A stretch of DNA of 64,000 bases from Batillaria attramentaria (lineage: Eukaryota > Mollusca > Gastropoda > Batillariidae). The notes under the pieces were generated by a model that made no database searches, had not been told where the DNA came from, and saw only the letters and a list, made by a program, of their open reading frames with translations. The stretch is from positions 1 through 64,000 of the forward strand of contig JACVVK020000490.1 of assembly GCA_018292915.2 (NCBI GenBank). The letters are read 5' to 3'. Shown piece after piece: positions 37,501 through 46,742 of this stretch (position 1 is its first letter; every line of letters begins with the position of its first letter). The position numbers and the translations under genes are program-made.

Positions 37501-40500
37501 GCTTAGACATGCATTATTGCCAGAAAAATTCTGTAGGCGTCCTTCCAGATTCAAACTAGCATTGTTGTTCTCTACCAGAAGCGAGAGTATCTTGCATAGT
37601 TTAGCCATATTTCTTTACAAATCTTTAAAACACCTTGAATATGCTGCGTCATGATGATCAAGCATAAATTTGCTAGTTACTTTGTGCGTGTACAAATGTT
37701 GTCAGTCAATCATGTGTATGAGTATTGTTGTACTCTGTATTACTCCCCCTTCCAAATGAGGGCTGTGACCCCCTTATTGGAATAAATTCGTATTCGTATT
37801 CGTATATTCTCTCACACACACACACACAACGCAAATGACATGGTAAATTAACTGTAATTTTCTGAATTTTATTCATCAGTGATACTGACAAGTCTTATGC
37901 ATGTCACTGAGTTGGCATTCAATCAGTGTTGCCGGCGCCGGTCCGGCCGCAACTGCGTTCAGCCTGACATCTCTCTCTCTCTCTCTCTGCATGTACTCTC
38001 TGAGAATCCACATCCATAGACTCTAGGTTAGGACTAACTTTTAAAATCCCCCGTCCCCGCATTGACATGTATAAAAGTAGTTTCGCATTTTCCGGAACTT
38101 CATTGTGGAATTTTCTTCCTGTCCATGTTAGGCACAGTCGGTCAGCCTCATCGTTTAAAAGCAGCCTCTTCAAATATCTATTAGCCAACAAATAACAAAT
38201 AATCATAAAAATAGGTACCACACGTTTACATAAATATGGACAGACTAGTTCATGCATGTGACAATTGTCCAGCAGCCGTCTTCTCAGCTTTTCCCCGGGA
38301 CGGTGTCTCCCAAATTGAAAGGGTGCAGCTCATGGCTCGGAGGCCTGGCCACTTGCCTGTCCAGCTGAAGGAGCACTCCAACAGACAACGGTCAGTCTTG
38401 ATCTCAATCTGGACAGTGTCGGGTCGTGTGTTGGGCGTCTGGCGTTTTCAAAACTCCATCACCGTGTAGTGCAACACTAACAGACGGGACCACTGTTTTT
38501 ACGAGTGCCGCGACGGTTCAGGTTTCCAGGAATAACTTACAGAACGATGTGTGTGTGTGTGTTTGAAGTTTCTTGTTCCAGGTTTAAGTATGTTCGATCA
38601 TTTGGCTTTTTTTGTTTAGTTGTTTGTTCTTCAAAACGGCAAGTTTGAAAATTGGTTGCAAGACCAAAACTTCCACCATTTTCAAATTAAGTTATTTCAA
38701 TTTCTCTCTGTCTCACACACACACACACACAGTGAAAATGCCTCTACTGAACCAGCCATGGCATGAAGCGAGTGCCACTAAAATCCGAGAAAGTCTTTGT
38801 CACTGTCCGAGCAAAAAAATGTCTTCTAATTCTTGTAAACTAGCTATATCTTTTGCGGCCACTTCCTCTTCGCCCTCGAGTGATGGGACCATGGCGTCAT
38901 TCCGCACCATAATTATGGTCTTCGCTCCCATCCAGTTTGTTGGAGATGCCACAGACAAGGAAACTTTTCACAATCGGGTCTCTGCGTTTTTTTCAGTTCT
39001 TCCCAGCCTGCGGCGACCCAGTCCACCACTGTGTGGTAGTCGGCTGCCTTGATACGGTCTCGGGTGCCGTCTCCCAGTGTGTTGCTGGCCATCCATTCAC
39101 TCCAAAGTTTTCTCAGGACACTCTTGTATGGCTTGTTGATTGCAACATCCAGCGGCTGCACTTTGCCAGAGCAACCACCGGGAATGATAACTGACGTAAT
39201 CTTATTCCTTCTTAGGACCTTTTTTGTTGCAGCACTTATATGGAATCTGAAGGAATCCATAACCAGGAGAGAATCTTGTCCAACATGCCTCACAAAAATT
39301 TCTTTGATGTATCGAGACATCAGCGTGTCGTCCATCCAGCCCTTTGGTTGCACTGTCACAACCATGCCTCTCGCGTTCACTTTCACTTCTCTGATCTTCT
39401 TGAAGATCACCATGGAAGGTGGAACTTCTCCTGAAGCTGTACAGGTTAAAACGACCGTGAGGTGACGTTTCTCTGCCCCACGGGTCCTAACACTGACGGT
39501 ATTTTCCCCTTTTTTATTGATGGTTCGGTTGGGTACCATGTCAAAGTTCATCGGCGTTTCGTCCATATTGCCGATGTGAGCAAGATGAAATTGATGTTCT
39601 CGTCACACTTGTCGCAGCTCGTCTGCAAATTTGCCAAGACTTTCTTCCAGTTTCTGCGGAAGTTTCTGAGCGAGAGAAGTTCACTGTCGAAAACTCAGCT
39701 CGTGGCGGCGCATGAAAGATCGGAGCCATCCCCGGGATGATTGTGTTTCGTGATCGCCTTCTTTGCCCGTTGTTGCAGCATCTCTGACGACACGGGCACC
39801 CCTCTTTCACACAGATCGTGCACCCAGTCGGCGATTTCTGCATCCAGTTCGGCGGGATACGTCAACGACCGTCCGTTCTTCTTGCCAGTTTCAGCGGACG
39901 ATGCTTGTGCTAGAGGTGATGATTCTTGCTGGAATTTGGCGATCCAGCCGTGAATTGTAGTGCGGGAAATACCGTAATGCTCAGCGGCAATTCTTTCCGA
40001 CGACTGGAGGGCAAAATCTGCAACCCGTCGCTTGTCTTCTGCTGATAGTTTCTTCCTGTACTGTCCTCTCTTATTTGGCACAGACAGAAGTTTAGGTGGT
40101 GAGAGCTTCTGCTTTTTTGCAGCGCTCGCTTCGACAGGCGGGGAGCTGGCAAGCCTCTTTCCGCGGCTCCCATCTGTGAAAGAACGCAAAAGGTGTATTA
40201 CAAACAAACACCAAGAAGCAAGACTGACGGATGATTAAAATTACCTGGCGCGGTATACAAAAATGGCCCGGTAACTTTGTAATGCTGAAGGCGGGATGAA
40301 AGGGGGGGTTGCGTCATATTTCATACTGTTCGGCCGCCGATTTATTGGAAATAATGCGTGCATTTAAGGGATAAAAAATTCAAATAACAAAGAAGTAACA
40401 AAAGCAAGAAGGACAAAGTATGTTATCGTTTTCCGCTGTGCGCGTTTACCGTTAGATGCACAATTTCCCGCAGCGGGCGGCACAATACCGAAACAAATAA

Positions 40501-43500
40501 AAAACAATATTCTCCATCTGAACACAACGATTTTTCCCTTAGGAGTTTTTCATTCAGCTCAAAACAATAAAAACAACATTTAGACTTTCGGTGAAATACT
40601 TTCACAGGATAAAAAAAGAAAAAACCAAACTTACCGGTATGCGTTGGCGACGAGCATTGCGGTTTCTGCGGAGGTGCCGCTGGAATCAGCTGTTCTGCTG
40701 CACTTGGTGGCTGAGTCCTTGGTGTTGGAATTGGTCGTTCTGCTGCACTCGGCGGCTTAGTCCTTGGTGCTGGGATCGGTCGTTCTGCTGCACTCGGCGG
40801 CTGAGTCCTTGGTGCTGGAATCGGTCGTTCTGAAGCTGACTGAGTCGGTGGTGCTGGAACCGGTTGGTTGCTGGTAGACTGAATACGCCACCTAGGAGCT
40901 GGTACCGGGCGTTTCGGGCTTGTAAAAAAATTCCGTATATATCCGTGCAGACCCGCGCGTCAGCGACTGAACGATGGCTGAAGGACGGTGTCTGTGACGG
41001 AGTGGAGTGGATGTCTGTGACGGACTGGTTGTGTGAACTTTTTATAGGGAAGGCTAAAGGGAGGGATAATTAGATAGTCAAGGATCCATCGGCGAGATTT
41101 ATCACATACTATTGACTTCACTTACCGGTACCTTTATTCAACGGGAAGGGGGAAAACTGTCAAATAAAAGAACCACACACGCAAACACAACAAAACCAAC
41201 AACAACAAAAGACGTGTCGACCCACCAGCTAACTCGGTCATGATCCCGGTGTTTAGACCTAACGTGATCCGCTCTCGGCCGACAAAGAATCCATTTTTCA
41301 TGTGATTAACCAGTTGTTAACCCGCGGCGGCTCGGCGATCGATTCCATTTGGCAAGTCAAAGCGAACCGTAATGATACGGGACAAACACCTGTCACGGTG
41401 ATCAGTAACTGAAACATGACTGACCAATGCGATCGGTGGCGACCGGGATCAAAGGGGCTCGCCACACCAATCAGTACCCGCCACGGACCATGGCCACCAC
41501 CCTCTTTCCCCTCCCTCCATTGATCTTCTCTTGTTGTTATGTAATGGGCATGTCAGTCTTCCCAATCACTCTTGCGGGGCTCCGCCCACCGACTGACTGA
41601 CACGTTCCCTCAAACCATGTGAGCCATCGTGATTGCGGAGAAAAACAGGGGAGGCAATGCTGACAGATTTCGCCATGTTTTGTTTCAGTCTTTTCGCAGC
41701 GACACAAGAATGGGGAAATTATTGCCGTACAAATGGGAAAAGACCAGATATGGTGATCATAGGTGTAGACCGCAAGGTTTAAAACACGTTTTTTTGCGCA
41801 TTCCATGACCATCTGACGGAGGAGATTGTTTTGAGCAGCATTTTGACCGACACATCGCGTTTGGTGAAAATGGTCGAGCTGGGGTTTTTTTGCTCCTTGG
41901 TTTTCGACCAGGCCTTCAAAATCAAGATTTTTTAGTGAAAAAAAAGCGGTCGAAAAGTTAGGGTTTTTACGGTAGTAAAGTGTGAACTGTAATTTATACT
42001 GTCTTTGCATAGGTTAAAGGAATGGGTGGCCAAACAGGCTGAACGTGAGAGAGAGAAGGAAGAGAGACGCCGTCTTCGCAAAGAGAAGAGGGAACGTTTG
42101 TTGGCAGAGCCGCAGCCCAAACTAGAGGACCCTACCTACCATGAGCAGTACGCCAAGGCCCAGGAGGACTTGCAGTCTGCATTACAGGCTGGTCAGTAGT
42201 ATTATCTTTAGTACAATATTTGTTGAAATTTTTTCTTCTGTTATTCGGGGAAGGGGGTTGTGGATTTTTGTTGATGGTGCTTGCTTTTTGTTTTGTTTTT
42301 CTGTTGTTTGTTGTTTGTTTTTTTGGGAGGGTGTGATGATCAGAACTATAGGCTACAGAAGGAATATCACTTGGGGGTGGGGTGGGGGGGGGGGGGGCTT
42401 TTGTTGACAACACTGCACAGAATCTATAGAATAATTAGCACTGTAGCCTAGTGTAGGCAAGAGGGCTATGGCTTGAAAATATGCATCTTTTGTGTTTTTG
42501 GTGGTGCGGTTTTGCTTTTTAAAGCTTAGTTGTCAGGGTGATGGTATTTGTAATGTAGATCTCCATTGTCAGAACAGGGCAGACATTCCATTTTTTACAC
42601 CTTGATCAAACTTTACTTTAGTCTACAATTACATTTGGTTGACTGCAACGACTATGTAGCCTCCATTATGATTTCAGTTGTTTTTCTATTGTGTTGCAGG
42701 TCTTCGGAAAGTAAAGGAGAAGGAAAGAAAAAGAAAAGCAGGTGATCCTACGAGTGCCCCAGCTACCAAACGCTTGGACTTGTAAGCTTTAATTTTTTTT
42801 TTTTTTCTGTTGTTTCCATAGTAATGGAAACATCATCAATAAGACGGGCTAAAGTTTCCACGTTCATAAGCAAGCATCTGTGGTATAAACGGACGTCACT
42901 GCCGATCTCCCGCAGAGACGATTTTACAAGTGTAACTCTGACAATGACGTAAGAAATTGTGTGTCATCGATGCTGACATGTATGGTGCGCCGAACGCACT
43001 TCTCCTCCTCAGTGAGTGCCGTCTGTGTGGATGTGTGTGTGTGTGTGAATTGTGTCCAGGCCTGTTTCTGCGAAAATACTCAACCGAATGGCTTCAAATT
43101 TAGGGTGTCCGAATATATCAAAATGTTAGATTAACTGTATCAGCGTCAATTTGCCGACGTCATGTTTGATTGACGTGATGCTGGCATTTCTTGGGGGTGT
43201 GTCGCCACTTTTCGGAAGTTTTTGATTTGTAGACGGGGAAAGCGGGAGTTTCATTGATGTCGTGAGCTTTGTTTTTCCCACTGACTCTCACTCAATAGCA
43301 TAGTAGAGTGAGAGAACACCACATTGCTCTCAATGGAGCACATGCACAAACGCGGCTCGCGCGAGTCTGTGTGTGTGTGCGCGCGCAGCGTGTGTATGTC
43401 TGTGTGTGTCTGTGTGCGCGCGCACAGCAGGCATAACACATATTTTAAAAAAAACGTTCGCTGCGCAGACTTGTCTAGTAAACATATTGAGCGGGTATTA

Positions 43501-44991
43501 ATTCCATCTTTACACTGTGCAGCAGCAACACTTCAATTTTCATGGGGCTGCTTTCATTGCAATAATTGCATCAAAGTTATTACGTCAAATGTATTATGCG
43601 TTATCCGGGATCCTAGTGAGGAAAAACGTCATAGATTTCAAAGAAAACAACTTGAAGTCTCTCTTCCAAAACCAAGATTGGTCTGACAAGCCCGGTCAGT
43701 TGTTTCCATTCAGAGAGAGAGAGAGAGAGTGTGTGTGTGTGTGTGTCTTCTCGAATACATGGCATTACAAAAGAACGACCGTGAAGACAGCAGGTGATTA
43801 AATGGAAACAACATATTGGGCTGGTGGCCATCTTGTTTTTTAATATACTTATCTTGGTTATTTAAACTGTTGTTCTGTTTGGTCCTGTGTCCCATTGGGC
43901 AAAATGTTCAGCATACAAAAAAGGATATGGTTGTTCAAGAGCTGTTTCTTTACTCTGTTGTAAAATGTGCTCATTGTTTATTGTATCACACATCGATTTA
44001 TCTTTAAATTGGGGGGGGGGGGGGGGGGGGATATGAACATTGTTGGAGAGTGTTCCTTCAGTTTCTTAGCCCCACATGTTTGGAACTCACTGCCAACCGA
44101 ACTGCTCAATCAGCCCACAGTCCCTGTTCAAATCCAACTAAAGACTTCCCATTTCCATCAGACCTTCGGGCTTAATACACCAATTCTTCTGTTCTGCAGG
44201 TACATTCACTAATTCAGTTTGTTATAAATTTGCAGTGATGAGGTGTGTGTTAGCGCAGTGAGGCCAGTCCTGTGAGAGCCTGCACTTTATCAGCACAAAG
44301 TATTAATTATTATATCTTTCTGTCACAGGCTTGGAGTCGGCATAAATCCTGACGATCTGGACACTGATTCAGATTCTGATCAGTCCGGTGATGATTCCTG
44401 CAATGGCGGGGCTGGACCAAGCACCTTGGGAGCATCAGCAACAGTCACATCAGCATCTCTTCAAGCAACAGAAGATGAGTCAAGCTCTTCTTCCAGTTCT
44501 GGTGCTACCAAGCAAGAACATGTTGATGGTTGCTTTGTTACTGGTAATGCAATTGCAAAAGGGGAGCAGTGTGGTAGTGGTGCAGATGACTCCAATTCCT
44601 CTTCTAAGTCCGGTTCCCAGGGGTTCATTGTGAGTATGGAGCAAGAATGTACAGATGAATCACTCAAGACAGTTAACGAGGAAAAGGATCAGCCTACTCT
44701 GACACAGGGACAAGGTTCTGTGACATCAGCCAGCCTTGTGAATGCCCATAATGGTGCTAGCAAGGAGCAGCAAGGTGAAAATGGAGAGAAACCTAGGCCC
44801 ACCAGCGACCTGCAGGAGCAGAAACACAGTCTGCTGTCGTCTTTGCCAGCTCCTGCCAAGTCATCCAGCATTGAAAAGTCCTCAGATGGGGTAAGGATGA
44901 CCTTAATATGCCAGTGATCATTTTTTGTTGAAAATCTGTGGGTGAAATGGCCCACTGTGATATTTTTCTTTTATTTTTTTTCTTTTTTTTT

Positions 44992-45022
<31 letters not shown>

Positions 45023-45747
45023 GGGGGGGAGTGTTGACTTATTGTTGTTCATGCACAGTTTCTATCGCTAATTTCATAATGCTGTTAGAACTTGGGTGTT
45101 TTTAAATTGACAATAGTGTTGAGATAATCATCCAGCTTTTTTATGTCTGGTAAACAAAAGGTTGGCTGGAAATGTATCAAGAATGAGACACCAGATTCAG
45201 AGAAGCTGTAATATTTGAAATATGAGACCTCATTTGTTCTGGCGTCTTCTTTTGGGGGTTCTTTGTACATCTTAACCATTGACAGGTCAGTAGTAGGTGT
45301 ACATACTAATTTAGGGTTGTTGCGTTGTCACAGTTAAAGGATTATATGGAGCACCTTGCTTCCCTGATGTTACCACTCCAACCTCATGCAGGGTGTCACC
45401 TATGTGTGCGCCACTTACAGAAATCAAGCTGAGGGCAGAATGGGGAGGTGTAGGGCAAGTGGGTTAAAGACTCCTAACATTGAGTGATCATGTTAAACGT
45501 GTATTGTGTTTTCCAGGACATGGGGCCCATCGACCTTGACCAGTACTCTAGCGCAGACGAACTGGAACCTCTCGGTTTGGAACACCTCAAAGTGGAGCTG
45601 ATGCGCCGCGGACTGAAGTGTGGCGGTACCATCGAGGAACGAGCACAGCGTCTTTTTTCCATCAAAGGACTTTCTCCAGATCAGATCAATCCGAAACTCT
45701 TGGCTAAACCAGCAAAAGGCAAAGGACAGGGCAAAAATAGACAGTAA
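31546..45747 (+). CDS. SDE2: Replication-stress regulator / splicing factor SDE2 (7 exons, 456 aa)
   Basis: Exons: 31546-31632, 31779-31896, 32140-32251, 42013-42191, 42700-42781, 44329-44890, 45517-45747. All introns are GT-AG and the phases add up to 457 codons including the TAA. Residues 1-66 form the ubiquitin-like domain ending in the conserved GGKGG junction (65-69), where the SDE2 family is known to be cleaved. [16 protein letters not shown] and the following residues (68 on) match the SDE2 core, then a Lys/Glu/Arg-rich helix (about 107-166), an acidic Ser-rich stretch, and a C-terminal SAP DNA-binding domain at about 396-432 ([20 protein letters not shown]). Known family roles are PCNA-linked replication-stress response and intron splicing in the nucleus. 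The start ATG has A at -3. The N-terminus is shorter than in vertebrates, and I see no canonical QxxLxxFF PIP box. Intron 3 is expanded to 9.8 kb by transposons. Confidence 0.93.
32835..32860. repeat. (TC)n(AC)n tract at the LINE 5' edge
   Basis: CT then CA units. A similar TTCTCTCACACACA tract abuts the LINE 3' end at 37,808-37,828, consistent with insertion into, or duplication of, a microsatellite target. Confidence 0.8.
32891..33889 (+). CDS. LINE ORF1 protein: 2A motif, coiled coil, RRM-like nucleic-acid chaperone
   Basis: The first in-frame ATG is 32,891 (332 aa); upstream in-frame codons are translated microsatellite and are excluded. Residues 13-24 and 44-63 are hydrophobic. They are followed directly by GDVELNPGP at residues 64-72 (33,080-33,106), the signature of 2A ribosome-skipping sequences, with the skip predicted between Gly71 and Pro72. 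Next comes a charged heptad-type coiled coil (roughly residues 110-195, [20 protein letters not shown]), then an L1-ORF1-like RRM region ([13 protein letters not shown] ... [20 protein letters not shown]) and a basic C-terminal domain. Known ORF1 proteins bind element RNA in the RNP; that role is inferred here. Confidence 0.88.
   Translation: MPAEPLQFRQKCGAFVVVFIAFMFRRAQKKVWTRVLKLNSHPAGVMVGLLLAQIFYCNLIQLCGDVELNPGPPKSDQMRQTRLGSMKEGAENRRDSSGRSALDKELTLKDVFEKLAGMESGIKQSLENLDLNIEEKLKNLKDEMLAEYATVQEKVRELREEVQDLRQENEQLRSKLDGLYLKTDDLECRSRRNNVLIYGLPKADNETAEECEQTVQEFLTDKLELPETVQFDRVHRTSNKPNAPIIARCVLFKDKVSILKARAKLKGSKIFVNEDFSLRVREIRRKLLVHMKEAKDAGKKTTLVYDHLFIEGKKFVLVDDGSIREVRGETSD
34082..37654 (+). CDS. 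LINE ORF2: AP endonuclease and reverse transcriptase
   Basis: The frame is open from 33,926; the first ATG is at 34,082 (1,190 aa). The endonuclease starts at [10 protein letters not shown], with the catalytic Glu in CLVETFLKD and the GDLNSR motif. Its final His motif is present as DCQHLPL instead of the usual SDHCP-type. RT motifs in order: [56 protein letters not shown] (motif A Asp), [16 protein letters not shown] (motif B), [12 protein letters not shown] (motif C, FADD). The C-terminus has a [19 protein letters not shown] zinc-knuckle-like segment. Uninterrupted, so the copy could be recently active. The spacing from ORF1 is 36 bp to the open frame. Confidence 0.92.
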   Translation: MGDDVSGEGDVVGGERGVTRADHYSVRERTDGRLRDPHSEPCNDDDRAMRGNNNKAHLRFLQWNVGGLLPRLNEPGFVEYVSRFDIICLVETFLKDFQSTLFPFHSTFVKPSTDLGRQGRDSGGVVCMIRSEVMPFVRNVSVGGYSNFLSFIFDKRLLDSSSDVLFVCAYVPPECSRFYSVFDIDNGIELLEDYLIDCMQITGVMPILLCGDLNSRTSSICPEYYDESDLLDCVSSSDDVQFKRQSEDSTLNTYGKNLLNMCSSFGLCIMNGVCNGDQYGHYTYISEMGNSVNDYFLLSFELFDSIRQSCFLQVDERIDCQHLPLMLDIESPGNPMQISIDEDENVEPFEKLVWSDKFEQKFRDEVKSKSFQEKLKAALEMIEVNVEEALKMFNGALKKCAAGMKKNIKAPQTCRRSYEWFDYECIVARRRVRRLLRQFRKSLKTQDRDEFCKGRREYKKLLQRKRKWHNDKLLHGLLAAIKDQKEFWCKLKTGLLRKNRQQNNITANEWYLHFKNILEIDTNLKQCIGDDVDDEWHADNTVLDRPISRKEVILALRKLKCGKASGPDGLISECYKCCADDILDFLVKVFNALFDKGVYPQDWGESIMLPLFKKGNINDPGNYRGISLCNTSSKLYGSIINSRLLEWTELYNITGEYQAGFKKDYSTVDHIFTLFALIKKQFSKKRKLYAAFIDFEKAFDSINRKLLWPILRKNNIKGKLLRCVKSMYLDVKAKIRCGTKFTSAIRCTQGVKQGDVCSPILFTLFINELASEIISKGRHGAILSPDFIELFILLFADDIVLLAETVIGLQTQLNNLYAASKELQLKVNMSKSNIVVFRQGGYLAEAEKWHLGGNRMEVVNAYKYLGIFFTTKLSFSLACQDLVARAKRAVTCILGGLNRFDKLSFTVFIKLFDAQVQPIVLYGAEVWGLEYASAIEKIHLFALKRFLGVDRRTPNDMVYGECGRYPISIHANIRCIKYWLRLTRMSDNRLPRKAYKMLSDLDSKGKPTWVTRVRISLCENGFQYVWMNQGVSCIGSFIRCFKQRLIDRRWQDWDDHMQTSNRFSVYRSFKSNICFEPYLGLDLNRHVINSLCKFRLGVSLIAEHRNRYAQSNNPTATCRLCYADVENEVHFVLCCPALKSLRHALLPEKFCRRPSRFKLALLFSTRSESILHSLAIFLYKSLKHLEYAAS
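38020..38205 (+). pseudogene. C-terminal remnant of another LINE ORF2
   Basis: The plus-strand frame reads [20 protein letters not shown] then [14 protein letters not shown], matching the pattern LWNxLPxxVR...SxxxFKxxLKxxLL that ends many CR1/L2/Jockey-type ORF2 proteins. It is truncated on both sides and sits inside the Tigger-like element. Confidence 0.6.
38265..38549 (+). repeat. Dispersed repeat, copy 2 of 2
   Basis: Nearly identical to 14,651-14,935 and also ends against a GT tract. Because it lies inside the Tigger-like element, at least this copy arrived after or with that element. Confidence 0.85.
38913..40174 (-). pseudogene. pogo/Tigger-like transposase, main exon, broken
   Basis: An acceptor (GCGTTCTTTCACAG) precedes [21 protein letters not shown] Psq/CENPB-type HTH follows ([20 protein letters not shown] ... 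[14 protein letters not shown]), then the DDE domain: [11 protein letters not shown] (first D), [13 protein letters not shown] (second D), [20 protein letters not shown] (third D). Defects: a frameshift near 39,728, in-frame TGA at 39,681-39,683 and 39,603-39,605, and a further frameshift near 38,950 just before the expected C-terminal [12 protein letters not shown] motif. It cannot make transposase. Confidence 0.85.
40635..41030 (-). pseudogene. First exon of the Tigger-like transposase gene, proline-rich
   Basis: The minus strand reads through [15 protein letters not shown] repeats into CSSPTHT and a consensus donor (CCG|GTAAGTTTGG at 40,634). The phase (1) matches the downstream exon (G+AT giving Asp). 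A TATA box (TATAAAAAG) lies about 400 bp upstream at 41,038-41,046. I find no in-frame ATG in the exon, so the start is lost or lies in another exon. The upstream limit given is approximate. Confidence 0.55.
40690..40850 (-). repeat. 48-bp coding minisatellite
   Basis: Three to four units, each encoding about 16 residues of the type [15 protein letters not shown] on the minus strand. Units differ by single transitions (for example CTTAGTCC/CTGAGTCC). Confidence 0.8.
41038..41046 (-). promoter_or_regulatory. TATA box of the Tigger-like element
   Basis: TATAAAAAG on the minus strand, upstream of the proline-rich first exon. Inferred from motif and position only. Confidence 0.4.
42808..43838 (-). 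mobile_element. Palindrome-ended element, internally deleted copy (SDE2 intron 5)
   Basis: Inverted relative to 1670-3543. The terminal palindrome is retained as TGTTGTTTCCATAGTAATGG plus AAACA. The interior matches in order up to the junction where about 0.7 kb (about 2475-3206 of the long copy) is missing. The other end is TGGAAACAACATATTGGGCT and GGCCATCTTGTTTTT. Confidence 0.8.
43990..44175 (+). pseudogene. C-terminal remnant of a LINE ORF2 (SDE2 intron 5)
   Basis: The plus-strand frame reads [20 protein letters not shown] ... [14 protein letters not shown], matching the FSxxAPxxWNSLPxxL...FKxxLKTxLF terminus of CR1/L2/Jockey-type ORF2 proteins. A 20-nt G run (44,011-44,030) interrupts its 5' side. 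Confidence 0.6.
44982..45029. repeat. T-run / G-run in SDE2 intron 6
   Basis: About 20 T followed by 28 G, 490 bp before exon 7. Together with the 20-nt G run at 44,011-44,030 it places long G tracts in the sense pre-mRNA. Confidence 0.9.
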
Positions 45748-46069
45748 ACTTTCAGTTTCACCAGCGTCAGCAACCAGGGAAAAATGGTCAAAGGGACTGA
45801 GTGTTTTGAACAAGTGGAACATTTCTCTGTTGTTAGTATTGAAGGATTCTTTGGTCATGTCATCTCAAGCCAAACATAGCCCTGAGAATAAGACAAGACA
45901 ATAGGACTCGTTTTAAGCAGTGGTAGGATATTCCCTTTCAAATTTTTTTCTTTAATCCACCTACCCAGTCTTACAGTGACTCAAAATTTTCATTGAATAG
46001 CTGAACTTGTCATGCCACTTTTCTCGAAGAAAGAATAATAATATTAATTTATTGCCATGTGTTTCATTC

Positions 46070-46075
46070 AATAAA
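46070..46075 (+). terminator. SDE2 poly(A) signal (main form)
   Basis: AATAAA 323 bp after the SDE2 stop codon, the first canonical signal on this strand. Confidence 0.65.
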
Positions 46076-46256
46076 ACATCGGAATGTTGTGTGGTGTCGT
46101 GTCAATTATCACAGTCACTCACACAACATAAACAGCAAAAGGATCTGCAGAGGACTAAACATAGCTATACAATTAAACATTACTAAACATAATTATCTCC
46201 TAGATAAAATAAACACACATGCGCACGCATTTACACTTGCCCTTTCACTCCACCCC

Positions 46257-46257
<1 letters not shown>

Positions 46258-46309
<52 letters not shown>
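46258..46309. repeat. 52-nt C homopolymer
   Basis: Uninterrupted C run (G on the minus strand), 180 bp after the SDE2 poly(A) signal. The exact length may be an assembly estimate. Confidence 0.85.
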
Positions 46310-46742
46310 ACTAACACACACACACTCGCTCACATGCAGCACAAACATACTACATACCTTAGCTTTCCACAAAATCAGCAACACCAACACAATCATAGCT
46401 AACAAGAGAAGAAGTACTCAACCTTAAATACATAAGCCGCAGCATAACGGAACCCAGATGGCATCACAACCAGATGATAAGATTGATCCTACAACTACAA
46501 CAGATGAGACTGATAAAACTGGTTCTAAAAGTTCCAGCTAGATAGTGGAGCGATCACAGAGCTGACATGCCCGGAACGAAGGACTCGGTTGGGCCGTGCT
46601 TAGCAGCTGCTGCTTTAGGCGTTACAAGATCCCAGCTGATCTGACAAGGCCTGCACAGCTGACGGATAAAAACTGTGCGTAACGATCTAAGCTCCCAACA
46701 AAAAGCTTTCCGAAGTGTGAAAAAATGTACAGGGTCGACCGT

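Larger units (their letters stand above)
32862..37807 (+). mobile_element. Near-intact APE-type LINE with ORF1 and ORF2
   Basis: Both ORFs are uninterrupted. The 3' end carries AATAAATTCGTATTCGTATT, a poly(A)-type signal running into an ATTCGT tandem tail. The 5' edge is taken just after the CA tract at 32,860 because the tract also occurs at the 3' edge. The clade is uncertain: L1-like ORF1 architecture and possible microsatellite targeting point toward the Tx1/L1 side, but Nimb/I or another clade cannot be excluded by eye. It is nested inside the Tigger-like element and therefore younger. Confidence 0.85.
32511..41972 (-). mobile_element. pogo/Tigger-like DNA transposon, 9,462 bp, TIRs intact
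   Basis: Ends are 24-bp perfect inverted repeats (left 32511-32534 beginning CCGTAAAAACCCTAACTTTT; right 41949-41972), each flanked by TA, as expected of Tc1/mariner-pogo target duplication. Both subterminal regions carry TTTCGACCAGG. The transposase is on the minus strand (exons near 40,635-41,030 and 38,913-40,174). The element fills SDE2 intron 3: only 257 bp of intron remain to its left and 38 bp to its right. Its size is inflated by a nested LINE (about 32,862-37,807) and other repeats. Confidence 0.85.
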
